From Neochlamydia sp. S13 (GTDB taxonomy: Bacteria > Chlamydiota > Chlamydiia > Chlamydiales > Parachlamydiaceae): 64,000 nucleotides of DNA. The notes beneath the pieces are model-generated. The model worked only from the letters and a program-made list of their open reading frames with translations, made no database searches and was not told the origin of the DNA. Below are positions 26,495-35,241 of this stretch, piece after piece. How positions within the stretch are numbered: the stretch's first letter is position 1; every line of letters starts with the position of its first letter. The DNA lies in NCBI RefSeq assembly GCF_000648235.2, contig NZ_AP017977.1:1674001-1738000 (forward strand), read 5' to 3'. Both the position numbers and the translations under genes were made by a program.

Positions 26495-27300
26495 CTAAGG
26501 TGTGAGGGCATTTCTTTTTAAATAATGAGATCGAAGAAGTTCACAAACTTTTCCTACTATAGAAATACTTCGAGTTCTGCCCTTCTTTGTCTCTTTTAGG
26601 TAGATCTCTTGTCGATCAAAATTAATACAATTCCATGTTACTCTCAAAATCTCTCCTCGTCTCATCCCTGTAGTAATGGCCAAAAGCATAACAGGCAACA
26701 AATGTTCATTACGGCTATTTTTACATTCTTCTAATAGTGCAAGACATTCATCAGAAGATGCAATTCTATCCCTTCCTTTTGATTTTTTAAATTTAGTTAC
26801 TCGTAAGCATGGGTTATCAGTCATCCAACCGCATTCACGAATACCAGATGCCCATGACAGTTCAAAGCAGGGCCAAATAGCGATTGACAGTAGCAGGACA
26901 GCTTTTAAGGTGTTTTGATGTTGTCCCTTCAGAAAGCTCCTGACGACATTAAGCAATCAAATCAGGTGAAATTTTTGGTACACTATATTTGCCAATTTTA
27001 TCATGCCACCAAGCAAGATGCCGCTGCATATTCCGAGCTTCTTTAGACTTTCTAGGAAGAACAATTGTTATGTAGCGATCAATAAGATCGACTAGAGTCT
27101 GCTTGCCTTTTTCTTTGTCTATAGGACCATAACCTTGTCGCCTACGTGCTTCTTCTAGTTTGGCCCAATGCTTGGCCTCTTCTTTTGGAGGAAAGGTTTT
27201 AAGATTTAGGAGGAAAGCCATCGCTTTGACGGAGCATACTTTATAGCTGAGGGCTCCATTTTTGAGGACGTTTTTGAATCGTTGCCATTTAGCTCATGCT
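26495..27300 (-). pseudogene. int: tyrosine integrase, frameshifted and truncated
   Basis: Three minus-strand frames succeed each other. An N-terminal scrap NVLKNGALSYKV belongs to the arm-binding domain. MAFLLNLKTFPPKEEAKHWAKLEEARRRQ...LIDRYITIVLPRKSKEARNMQRHLAWWHDKIGKYSVPKISPDLIA is the core-binding domain. The last frame has ECGWMTDNPCLRVTKF, then the catalytic start LLPVMLLAITTGMRRGEILRVTW (Arg I) and LKETKKGRTRSI. The HxxR and Tyr motifs are missing. It is close kin to the integrase at 21018-21803 and lies ~190 bp from tRNA copy D. Confidence 0.85.
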
Positions 27301-27486
27301 CCATTTTGAGTGGTTAGCGTGAGCAACGACAAGATCACTTTGATGATAATTGCTGTGATTTGCTGAGGTGTATAGAGTCTTAGTGTGCCACCTGTGTGCC
27401 ACGACCTATTTTAGTAACTTGGGTTTAATGATTGAATGTAATCATCGTAAACCTTAAGGGCGGTATCTCAATAAGTTATAAAAAGA

Positions 27487-27530
27487 GGGGCAACTTGGAC
27501 TTGAACCAGGGAACAACAGGTTATGAGTCG
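27487..27530 (-). repeat. tRNA(CAT) 3'-end copy (att-like repeat D)
   Basis: About 43 bases match the complement of the intact tRNA 3' half with three mismatches, ending at TTATGAGTC. The short sequence that follows ~120 bp later (CAGTCAAGTGCGTAAAA near 27640) also recurs ~1 kb on, at 28608-28625 just before the intact tRNA, so the flank was duplicated too. The rest of 27301-27740 holds no gene. Confidence 0.85.
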
Positions 27531-27740
27531 CCTAACCTTCCACAAACCAGCATAAATGGCAATACATAGGCACAGCAAAATCAGCGGTTTGAGAAAACAC
27601 TGATTGCGCTAGTTTGCGTAATTTTACTCCAGGTTTTTCCAGTCAAGTGCGTAAAATTTGCATTAAAAACGAGAGAGTATCGCTTTTCTCTTGACAGTGT
27701 ACCACCAAAATGTTACGCTGGTAGATAAATGAGGATGATA

Positions 27741-28130
27741 ATGAAGCAATGGATTGCTTACGAAGGAACCGAATTTACGATTGAGTGGTTTTATGATCAT
27801 AAAGGACATAGCCAAGCACTTGGATACTTCAAAGAACAACCGAAAGATAAACAGAGAAAACTGCTCAACCTTTTCCGTTTAATGGGAGATCAGGGAAAAA
27901 TCTTCGACGAAACGAAATTTAGAAATGAAGGAGATGGGATCTACGCTTTTAAGCCACAACCTGATCGTTATCTTTGCTTTTTCTTCAAAGGCAAGAAAAT
28001 TATAGTGACGAACGCTTTTATCAAAAAAACGCAAAAACTTCCACAAGGTGAAAAGGATCAAGCGTTAAAAGCTTATCAAAGTTATGAGAAAAGAGTAAAA
28101 GAAGGAGGCTATTATGAAAAAGAAAGCTAA
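27741..28130 (+). CDS. higB: HigB-like toxin (phage Gp49-like family)
   Basis: About 129 residues. I chose ATG 27741 since GAGG lies 6 nt upstream, although an ATG at 27729 is in frame. The body (FTIEWFYDHKGHSQALGYFKEQPKDKQRKLLNLFRLMGDQG, DGIYAFKPQPDRYLCFFFKGKKIIVTNAFIKKTQKLP) is the Gp49/HigB branch of the RelE superfamily. It would cleave mRNA on the ribosome. As usual for HigBA, the toxin gene comes first and overlaps its antitoxin gene, here by 17 bp. Confidence 0.88.
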   Translation: MKQWIAYEGTEFTIEWFYDHKGHSQALGYFKEQPKDKQRKLLNLFRLMGDQGKIFDETKFRNEGDGIYAFKPQPDRYLCFFFKGKKIIVTNAFIKKTQKLPQGEKDQALKAYQSYEKRVKEGGYYEKES

Positions 28131-28422
28131 GTCTACATATGAGGAATTCATCGAAGATGACGAACAAAAAGATTTACTGGATAAAGAATACAAAGAACTC
28201 CTCTTGTCTGAACTATTGATCGCCGCCATGGAACACGATCATATTTCTGTGAGAAAACTAGCGGCTGCTGCTGGTGTTTCTCCAACAATTATTCAGGGAC
28301 TAAGATCTGGATCAAAAAAAAATATAACAATCGATACCCTGTCAAAAATTTTAGATGCTGTAGGATATCAAATTATTTTTGCTCCAAAGCATGAAACTGG
28401 AAAGCGATTAAAATCAGCGTAA
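28114..28422 (+). CDS. higA: HigA-like XRE-family antitoxin
   Basis: 102 residues. Residues ~38-90 (LLIAAMEHDHISVRKLAAAAGVSPTIIQGLRSGSKKNITIDTLSKILDAVGYQIIF) form a Cro/C1-type helix-turn-helix with the SVRKLAAAAGVSPTIIQGLRSG core. It starts inside the toxin gene with AAGGAGG a few bases before the ATG. It should repress the operon and neutralise the toxin. It is intact. Confidence 0.9.
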   Translation: MKKKAKSTYEEFIEDDEQKDLLDKEYKELLLSELLIAAMEHDHISVRKLAAAAGVSPTIIQGLRSGSKKNITIDTLSKILDAVGYQIIFAPKHETGKRLKSA

Positions 28423-28431
28423 ACCAATCCT

Positions 28432-28572
28432 ATGAATCGAGAATCAACGCCTTATAAAGCCTTGTGTACTGAATTCTATGAACTCGATAAGCCATTCGCT
28501 TCAAAAGAGGCGTTGGAATGGTATTTAGAATATGCCAAAGAGGCAAATGGACCCATACTTGAACCTATGTAA
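28432..28572 (+). pseudogene. N-terminal stump of a SAM-dependent methyltransferase
   Basis: 46 codons: STPYKALCTEFYELDKPFASKEALEWYLEYAKEANGPILEPM then stop. This is the usual beginning of a class I methyltransferase, cut exactly where the SAM-binding CGSGR loop should follow ILEPM. It lies between the HigA gene and the tRNA. The stop at that point suggests truncation by insertion or deletion at the tRNA attachment site. Confidence 0.65.
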
Positions 28573-28698
28573 GAGTAGTGCCTTGTGCTGCTTTATTCCA
28601 GCCTCATGCAGTCGAGTGCGTAAAAAATGCGTAATGGCAAGGTTGCCTAACACTTGCGCAATAGCAAAAAGACTGTTGTGGAGGTATTGCGAAAAAAG

Positions 28699-28772
28699 TG
28701 GGGCAACCTGGACTTGAACCAGGGACCAACGGGTTATGAGTCCGTTGCTCTAACCAACTGAGCTATTGCCCC
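28699..28772 (-). tRNA. tRNA with CAT anticodon (elongator Met, or Ile2)
   Basis: The minus strand folds as a full cloverleaf: acceptor GGGGCAA/TTGCCCC, D arm GCTC-AGTTGGTTA-GAGC, anticodon loop CTCATAA (CAT), T arm CCTGG-TTCAAGT-CCAGG, discriminator A. The 3' CCA is not encoded; CTTTTTTC follows directly and may terminate transcription. The 31-39 pair is an A-C mismatch. Met versus lysidine-modified Ile cannot be settled by reading. It is the only intact copy among several partial ones and is the presumed integration target. Confidence 0.93.
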
Positions 28773-29200
28773 TAAGAAGTGAGTAGCATAACAAGGAAGA
28801 TTTCATAAATCAAGTATTATTCAAATTTATTTGCTTTTAATAGCTAAATTCTACTTCCTCTCCCTTCATTTTTTTTCTCACCAGCAAGTAAAAAATGACT
28901 TATAGTGGTGACTAGAAGCTCAATATTGAATTAAAGCAAGGGTGCCTGTATCCTTTGACAATCAATTTTGAGCAATTTGAGCAAGAAATCAGACAAACAA
29001 ACTACGTTAAGCCTATACAAATTGGGAAAGGAATATTTTCAGTCCCTATAGCCACAAGGATAATCTTTTGCTCGCATAGCTTTAAACTTATAGCCTTTAT
29101 TTTAAGAGAATCACGAACATTTAGGGCAGAGATATTCTTAGTGATGCAATTGATGTTTATGAGCTAATCTTGTAGACTTAATCTCAAAAAGGAAACTGCA
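28773..29200. other. spacer before nusB, no confident gene
   Basis: About 430 bases upstream of nusB that must contain the promoters of the tRNA (minus strand) and the nusB operon. A short frame at 28955-29167 begins protein-like (TINFEQFEQEIRQTNYVKPIQIGKGIFSVP) but then degenerates; it may be a scrap. Confidence 0.35.
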
Positions 29201-29713
29201 ATGGCTCTTCCCCTACAAAAATTACGTGAAATTATTTTTCAGATGCTATACAGCTATGATATTGGAAAAGCTCATCAACAAGATATGATTGAGCTAATGA
29301 TGAAAGAGTTAGCCGTTTCTCGCGCTTCGGTTATTATGGCTCAACAGAAAGTGGAGGAAATACAAGCTATCCAAGAGGAAATTGATGGAATGATTGCAGG
29401 TGCTTCTTTTTCTTATGCATTTGATCGTATTCAAACTGTCGAGCGTAATATTTTGCGTCTAGGAGTTTATGAACTTTTCTTTGCAAGCAATATTCCCCCT
29501 AAGGTTGCTATAAGCGAAGCAGTCAGAATGTCAAGAAAATTTAGTACTCCCGAATCAGCAAATTTTGTTAATGCCGTTTTAGATACTTTGTACAAAGCAC
29601 GAGCTGGTGAAGAAATAGACCTTCAAAAAATCTATAAAACTATTGAAGAAATGACTCAAAGCGAGGAAAAATCTAGCAGCCTTCCTTTAGAAAAAGAAAT
29701 GGCTGAGGAATGA
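29201..29713 (+). CDS. nusB: transcription antitermination factor NusB
   Basis: 170 residues, slightly longer than usual because of an acidic tail. The all-helical NusB pattern is clear: LREIIFQMLYSYDIG at the start, then FDRIQTVERNILRLGVYELFF, PPKVAISEAVRMSRKFSTPESANFVNAVLDTLYKA. NusB with NusE binds boxA in rRNA leader RNA. AAGGA precedes the ATG by 8 nt. It heads a tight plus-strand cluster with murB, a PHP gene and folC, with only 4 bases before murB. Confidence 0.95.
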   Translation: MALPLQKLREIIFQMLYSYDIGKAHQQDMIELMMKELAVSRASVIMAQQKVEEIQAIQEEIDGMIAGASFSYAFDRIQTVERNILRLGVYELFFASNIPPKVAISEAVRMSRKFSTPESANFVNAVLDTLYKARAGEEIDLQKIYKTIEEMTQSEEKSSSLPLEKEMAEE

Positions 29714-29717
29714 TACC

Positions 29718-30608
29718 GTGAATGATGATAAGCTATCTTCAAAGCTTCAAAATAACAAGCTGCTAAAAAGCGTATGCACCTTCGGGATTGGAGGTGCCGC
29801 CCAGTATTATCGAGAAGTCCATACGATTGAAGAGATGCAAACAACCCTTATTTATTGCCATACCCGTCGTCTTCCTTTTTTTATTTTAGGGAAAGGATCT
29901 AACTGCCTCTTTGATGATCGTGGATTTGCAGGCCTTGTGATTCACAATAAGATTGATTTTAAACATCAACAGCCAGAGGGAATCTTTCATGTAGGTGCAG
30001 GCTATAATTTCTCATTACTGGGTTCCCAGACTGCAAGAGAAGGCTGGTCAGGCCTAGAATTTGCCTCTGGGATACCTGGGAGCGTGGGTGGTGCTGTTTA
30101 TATGAATGCAGGTGCAAATGGGAAAGAGACGCATGATTCTTTAAAATCCGTGGATTTTATCAATCAGCAGGGAGAATTAAAAACTTTTTGCAAAGAAGAA
30201 CTCACTTATGCTTACCGTACCTCTATCTTTCAATCAATTCGAGGAGCAATTGTAGGGGCTACCTTTCAATTAACCCCTTCGACCCAGGCGCGTCAAAAGC
30301 AAATAGAAATCATTAGTTATCGTAAGCAAACGCAGCCTTACAGCAATAAATCAGCAGGATGTATTTTTCGCAATCCTGATTGCCATTATGCGGGGGCTCT
30401 AATAGAAAAAGCTGGTTTAAAAGGTATCCATGTGGGAGGAGCGAAAGTTTCTGAAATTCATGCTAATTTCATCGTTAATACGGATAATGCCACCTCTCAA
30501 GAAGTTTTAAAACTTATTGAGCACATAAAAGAACAGGTAAAAATTCATTGCAAGGTCGAGTTGGAAAGTGAAGTACGCTATATTCCTTATGAAGTGGAAC
30601 GCGCATGA
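29718..30608 (+). CDS. murB: UDP-N-acetylenolpyruvoylglucosamine reductase MurB
   Basis: 296 residues starting with GTG (GAGG 9 nt upstream). It reduces UDP-GlcNAc-enolpyruvate to UDP-MurNAc with NADPH and FAD. Seen: FAD-binding LGKGSNCLFDDRGFAGLVI, SGLEFASGIPGSVGGAVYMNAGANG, AYRTSIFQ, and the catalytic region NKSAGCIFRNPDCHYAGALIEKAGLKG with AKVSEIHANFIVN near the end. Cytoplasmic peptidoglycan pathway; parachlamydiae do make peptidoglycan. The stop overlaps the next ATG (ATGA). Confidence 0.97.
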   Translation: MNDDKLSSKLQNNKLLKSVCTFGIGGAAQYYREVHTIEEMQTTLIYCHTRRLPFFILGKGSNCLFDDRGFAGLVIHNKIDFKHQQPEGIFHVGAGYNFSLLGSQTAREGWSGLEFASGIPGSVGGAVYMNAGANGKETHDSLKSVDFINQQGELKTFCKEELTYAYRTSIFQSIRGAIVGATFQLTPSTQARQKQIEIISYRKQTQPYSNKSAGCIFRNPDCHYAGALIEKAGLKGIHVGGAKVSEIHANFIVNTDNATSQEVLKLIEHIKEQVKIHCKVELESEVRYIPYEVERA

Positions 30609-31459
30609 AAGAGTTTAGAGCAGATCTTCATTGTCATACTACTTGTTCTGATGGAACCTCTTCACCGGAAGATGTCATAAGAATGGCCGCAGAACTAGGC
30701 TTATCCGGCTTATCCATTACTGATCATGATACTATTGATGCATATAGCCAAGTCCTGCCTCTAGCACAACAGCTAGGCATGGAAATCATTCCGGGCGTAG
30801 AATTTTCTTCTTTTCAAGGGGAGGTAAGCGTGCACGTTTTAGCCTATTCTTTTCCTATCGATAGCCCTATTATTAAAGATTTTTGTAAAAAACATGTGGA
30901 AAGGCGCCTTCATCGCAATCGCGAAATTTTAAAAAAACTTGCCGCCCATGGATTTCCTTTAGAGGAAGAAGATGTGTTAGCAGCTATTGCAGGCAAAGTT
31001 TTAAATGCTAGCAGAACGATAGGCAGGCCTCATATTGCTTTAGCTATGCTTAAAAAAGGCTATATTCATTCTATCCCTGAGGCTTTTAATAAGTATTTAG
31101 GTGAAGGAAAAAGCTGCTATGCCCCCGGTGAATATTTTACATTGGAAGATACCATTAACATTATTCATCAAGCCAAAGGGCTGGCTATCATTGCCCATCC
31201 TCATCTTGTGGATCATCCCCCCACTTTAAAAAAGCTTTTGGAGATGAATTTTGATGGAATAGAATGTTATTACGCTAAATTCAATCAACAAGCTCATAAG
31301 CGTTGGCTTAAAATAGCTAAACATCGCAAATGGTTAATTACTGGCGGCTCAGATTATCATGGTGCCCTTAAACCCCATATACCTTTAGGCTCTTCCTGGG
31401 TTGCCAAAGATTATTTTGATATCCTAAAAGAACATTTTGATAAAGTTTCCTTAAATTAA
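30605..31459 (+). CDS. PHP-domain phosphoesterase (RNase AM / YciV-like)
   Basis: 284 residues. Metal-binding PHP motifs in order: DLHCHTTCSDGTSSPEDVIRMA, SITDHDTIDAY, GVEFSS, AIIAHPHLV and TGGSDYHG. The family includes 3',5'-nucleotide bisphosphatase and the 5'-3' exoribonuclease RNase AM (YciV), which trims rRNA 5' ends; which of these applies here is not decidable by reading. It overlaps murB by 4 bp and folC by 1 bp, so the group is one operon. Confidence 0.9.
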   Translation: MKEFRADLHCHTTCSDGTSSPEDVIRMAAELGLSGLSITDHDTIDAYSQVLPLAQQLGMEIIPGVEFSSFQGEVSVHVLAYSFPIDSPIIKDFCKKHVERRLHRNREILKKLAAHGFPLEEEDVLAAIAGKVLNASRTIGRPHIALAMLKKGYIHSIPEAFNKYLGEGKSCYAPGEYFTLEDTINIIHQAKGLAIIAHPHLVDHPPTLKKLLEMNFDGIECYYAKFNQQAHKRWLKIAKHRKWLITGGSDYHGALKPHIPLGSSWVAKDYFDILKEHFDKVSLN

Positions 31460-32685
31460 TGGCTACCAATTTCTCCTCCTATAAAGAATTAATCAAAAAG
31501 CTTTTTAGCATTAATAAGCATGGAGGAATGAAACTGGGGTTAAATAATATGTGTAGGCTACAGAGGGTTTTAGACTTTCCTACTAGCCACTATCAATGCA
31601 TCCATGTAGCAGGATCTAATGGCAAAGGCTCGGTAACTACAAAAATAGCTAAAGCTTTAGAAGCTGAAGGACACCGTGTAGGTCTATTTACTTCTCCCCA
31701 TATTTCAACTTTCCGTGAAAGAGTAAAAATTAATGGCCAGCTTATTGATGAAGAGACCACTAAAACCCTTCTAGACAAAATATTTACAAAAATTGCAAAC
31801 GAGCAAATCCCTGCCACCTTTTTTGAAATCACCACTGCTCTAGCTTTGGCTTATTTTGCCCAGAAAAAGGTAGAATATGCTGTCTTAGAAGCTGGATTAG
31901 GAGGCCGGCTAGATGCCACCAATATTGTTATTCCTAGGCTCTCTATTATTACCTCTATTAGCCTTGAACATACAGAGTATTTAGGACAAACGGTCGAGGA
32001 AATTGCTAAGGAAAAAGCGGGAATTATTAAACCTGAAGTCCCTGTTATCATTGGCCCACGCGTTCCTAGGCCTGTTATTGAAGAGATCGCCAAGCTGCAA
32101 AATAGCCCTTTAACTCAAGTAGCAGGTAATTTTAGTAATTTTGATGAGGAAAATAGCGCGATTGCTAGGGCAGCTTTGCAAACACTTGCTGTCTCTGAAA
32201 ATTCTCTGCAGCTAGGCCTTAAAGCATTGCCGGCTTGCCGTCTTGAGCTTGTCTGCCAGGCCCCCCCTACACTTCTTGACGTAGGACATAATCCTGACGG
32301 CCTCATTCATCTTTTTAAGGCTATTAGGCAAAAGTACCCACACATGCCCCTACGAATTATTTTTGGTTTATCCAAGACTAAAGACGTAGAGGGTTGCTTA
32401 AGAGTTCTTAAAGAATATGGAGAGCACTTTCATTTGGTAGAAGCTTCTAATGGTCGCGGCATAGAGGTTGGCGCCCTCTACCAAAAAATGATCGAGCATC
32501 ACTTTCCTTTAAGCTCTATCTCTATTGACGCTACTATTTCTTATACCACTCAAAAAGCCCTGCTTCTTGCCAAGCAAAATCGACAAGTTTTAATTATTTG
32601 TGGCACTTTCTTTATTATGCGAGAAGTACGTGCCAGCTTGAAAATAGAAGAACCTATGGATGATTATGATATCAATGAAAAATAG
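31459..32685 (+). CDS. folC: folylpolyglutamate / dihydrofolate synthase FolC
   Basis: 408 residues, Mur-ligase fold. The ATP loop is HVAGSNGKGSVTTKIAKAL, followed by GLFTSPHISTFRERVKINGQ, EITTALALAYFAQKKVEYAVLEAGLGGRLDATN, SLEHTEYLGQTVEEIAKEKAGIIK and, in the second domain, LLDVGHNPDG. It adds glutamate to dihydropteroate or folate. Together with folP at 35242 it shows local folate genes. Its 3' end faces cydB with only 13 bp between. Confidence 0.95.
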   Translation: MATNFSSYKELIKKLFSINKHGGMKLGLNNMCRLQRVLDFPTSHYQCIHVAGSNGKGSVTTKIAKALEAEGHRVGLFTSPHISTFRERVKINGQLIDEETTKTLLDKIFTKIANEQIPATFFEITTALALAYFAQKKVEYAVLEAGLGGRLDATNIVIPRLSIITSISLEHTEYLGQTVEEIAKEKAGIIKPEVPVIIGPRVPRPVIEEIAKLQNSPLTQVAGNFSNFDEENSAIARAALQTLAVSENSLQLGLKALPACRLELVCQAPPTLLDVGHNPDGLIHLFKAIRQKYPHMPLRIIFGLSKTKDVEGCLRVLKEYGEHFHLVEASNGRGIEVGALYQKMIEHHFPLSSISIDATISYTTQKALLLAKQNRQVLIICGTFFIMREVRASLKIEEPMDDYDINEK

Positions 32686-32698
32686 TCATTTAAATCTT

Positions 32699-33730
32699 TT
32701 AGTAACTTGTAGGATCTAGCTTTACTTTACCATAGAAAACTTTATAAATAACAATGGTGTAAGCTATCACTAGAGGAACTCCTATAACCGCTATTAATAA
32801 TAAAATCTCCAAGGTTTTTGCTGAAGACGAAGAGTTATAAATGGTTAAACTTAAAGCCTGCGGGTCGTTAACAGCGCGCACTACTGCTGGATAGGTACCC
32901 GCTCCATACAGACCCATTAAACATATTATATTTCCACAAGAAGAAAGGAAAGCCCAACCGTCACGCCCTTTGGAAATTTCTCTAGGGATATTGGCAATCA
33001 AAAGCATATTGATAACGGCAATGATAAAAAAATCTTTGCGATTCTTAACGCTTTCAGCCATATGAGGAAAATAAATTAAAGTAGCGACGGTAGCAATGGC
33101 ATAAAGAATTATAAAGAAAATGATTGCAGGATTGACCTTTTGACGAAGTCTATCGTGCAAGGACCCTTCTGTCTTCATCACCAAATAAATAGCTCCATGC
33201 ATCATAAATAATGCTAGTGTCATCATGCCTACCAAAAGAGCATAAGGATGCAATAATGTCTGAAATGTGCCTATAAACTCTCCGTTCTCATCTAAAGGAA
33301 TTCCTACAATCAGATTGCCTATAGTTATTCCTAAAGTTAAAGAAATAATTACACTAGCTATAGTAAACATGCTGTCCCATGTCCAACGCCACCATGCCAT
33401 AGGTTGCTTACTACGAAATTCGATAGCGACGGCACGGAAAATTAGCCCTGTAAGTAAGATCATAATAGGAGTATAAAAGGCTGAACATAAAGTGGCATAA
33501 ACTTGTGGAAAGCCGGCAAAAAGAGCTCCACCTGCGGTCACTAGCCAAACTCCATTTCCATCCCACACCGGAGCTATGGAATTGAGAATGATGCGTCGCT
33601 CGTAATCATTCGCGCCCCATAGATGCATCATTCCTACACCTAAATCAAATCCATCTAAAATAGCATAGCCAGTTAAAAGAATAACAAAAACCATGAACCA
33701 TATAACTTGTAAATTTTCTAAAGCAATCAT
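32699..33730 (-). CDS. cydB: cytochrome bd oxidase subunit II
   Basis: 343 residues, polytopic membrane protein. The opening LQVIWFMVFVILLTGYAILDGFDLGVGMMHLWGANDYERRIILNSIAPVWDGNGVWLVTAGGALFAGFP is diagnostic of CydB. With CydA it oxidises quinol and reduces O2 at high affinity in the inner membrane. It overlaps cydA by 4 bp. About nine hydrophobic segments are seen. Confidence 0.97.
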   Translation of the reverse strand: MIALENLQVIWFMVFVILLTGYAILDGFDLGVGMMHLWGANDYERRIILNSIAPVWDGNGVWLVTAGGALFAGFPQVYATLCSAFYTPIMILLTGLIFRAVAIEFRSKQPMAWWRWTWDSMFTIASVIISLTLGITIGNLIVGIPLDENGEFIGTFQTLLHPYALLVGMMTLALFMMHGAIYLVMKTEGSLHDRLRQKVNPAIIFFIILYAIATVATLIYFPHMAESVKNRKDFFIIAVINMLLIANIPREISKGRDGWAFLSSCGNIICLMGLYGAGTYPAVVRAVNDPQALSLTIYNSSSSAKTLEILLLIAVIGVPLVIAYTIVIYKVFYGKVKLDPTSY

Positions 33731-35130
33731 TCCTTTTCCTTATCTTGGGTAAAAACGTCTTGGACAAGCACATATTGCTGATGATAGAGAGTAGAGACAT
33801 CTCCAACCGCGGGGTCCATAGGACCCTCTTTAAACTTTTCATTGAGCATGTAAACAAATAGAATAAATAACAAGGTATAAACAATACCAAACAGAATGAT
33901 CGAACCTAATACTTGCTCAGCTACCACAGATTTAGAAAGACCCTCAGAAATTCTAAGCAAGCCCTGCACAATCCAAGGATATCGTCCCATCTCAGCCGTT
34001 ACCCATCCTGCCTGGTTACCAATTTGAGGAAAAAGAGAAGATGCCACAAGAAGACGGAGCACCCATTTTTTCTGAAATAAGCTTCCTTTACGCCACAAAT
34101 AAATAGTTAATAAAGTAGTCATTATCATACAAGCCCAAGTGGCTATCATAAGATGATAAGTTTGAAAAACCACCGATACGCGTGGCCAATCTTCGCGGGG
34201 AATAATATCTAAGCCTTTCACCTCAGCATTAAAATCACGAAAAGTTAAAAGGCTTAATAGATAAGGAATTTTAAAACCATAATCTAAGGTTTGTGTCTCG
34301 GAATTGGGGATGCCCCAAATAGATAAGGGTGCCCCTTTTTGAGTCCTGTAAAGGCCTTCTATTGCGGCCAACTTAGCGGGCTGATATTTAGCAATTATAC
34401 GAGCGCTCGTATCCCCTGTTATTAATTGTAAAATGCAGGCAACCAGCGCCACACTCAAGCCAATCTTTAAAGAATTTTTAGCAAATTCATGATGGCGATT
34501 CTTTAAAATATAATAAGCGGCTAAGCTGATCACCAAAAAAGCTCCTGCCAGCCAGCATCCAATAATAGTATGAAATAAGCGAGTCATAGAAGAGGGATTA
34601 AAAACCATCGCCCAAAAATCGGTAATCACTGCCCGCGCTTTGATTCCCTCTCCCTCAATCACAAATCCAGCAGGAGTCTGCATCCAGGAATTGGCCACTA
34701 CAATCCAAATAGCACTAAAATGAGCACCCAAACAGACCATCCAAGTAGCAAAATAATGCATACGCGGACTTACACGATTCCATCCAAAAAGAAGCAATGC
34801 TAAAAAACCTGATTCTAAAAAGAAGGCAAAAACTCCTTCTGCCGCAAGGGCACTCCCAAATACATCTCCTACAAAACGTGAATAATTGGCCCAATTTGTG
34901 CCAAATTCAAATTCCATCACTATTCCAGTAGCTACCCCCATAGCAAAAGTTAAAGCAAAGACTTTAGTCCAAAATTTGGCCATTTCCAAATAGATGGGAT
35001 TTTTAGTTTTTATATAGATCCCTTCCATAATAACTAGTATAAGGCCTATGCCAATACTTAGAGGAGGGTAAATATAATGAAACATAATGGTCAGAGCAAA
35101 TTGGAACCGCGCTAGTATTTCTACATTCAT
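33727..35130 (-). CDS. cydA: cytochrome bd oxidase subunit I
   Basis: 467 residues. CydA pattern: [26 protein letters not shown] with the haem-ligand His near residue 18, [48 protein letters not shown], and the C-terminal quinol-site segment [20 protein letters not shown]. That last motif is GRYPW here where GRQPW is the commonest form. It is the first gene of the cydAB operon; the 110-bp space to divergent folP must hold both promoters. Confidence 0.97.
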   Translation of the reverse strand: MNVEILARFQFALTIMFHYIYPPLSIGIGLILVIMEGIYIKTKNPIYLEMAKFWTKVFALTFAMGVATGIVMEFEFGTNWANYSRFVGDVFGSALAAEGVFAFFLESGFLALLLFGWNRVSPRMHYFATWMVCLGAHFSAIWIVVANSWMQTPAGFVIEGEGIKARAVITDFWAMVFNPSSMTRLFHTIIGCWLAGAFLVISLAAYYILKNRHHEFAKNSLKIGLSVALVACILQLITGDTSARIIAKYQPAKLAAIEGLYRTQKGAPLSIWGIPNSETQTLDYGFKIPYLLSLLTFRDFNAEVKGLDIIPREDWPRVSVVFQTYHLMIATWACMIMTTLLTIYLWRKGSLFQKKWVLRLLVASSLFPQIGNQAGWVTAEMGRYPWIVQGLLRISEGLSKSVVAEQVLGSIILFGIVYTLLFILFVYMLNEKFKEGPMDPAVGDVSTLYHQQYVLVQDVFTQDKEKE

Positions 35131-35241
35131 TTATAAACCTTCGCTTTGTTTTAAGATAAACTCAGCTTAATGAAATAAAAATTTTCATCAAATAAAAAAC
35201 CTAATGTTGTATGCTTTTATAAATTTTACTGAGGTAATTGA

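Noticed and set aside
28955-29167. 70-codon frame before nusB
   Set aside because: Protein-like only in its first third and without a good start; left as a possible scrap.
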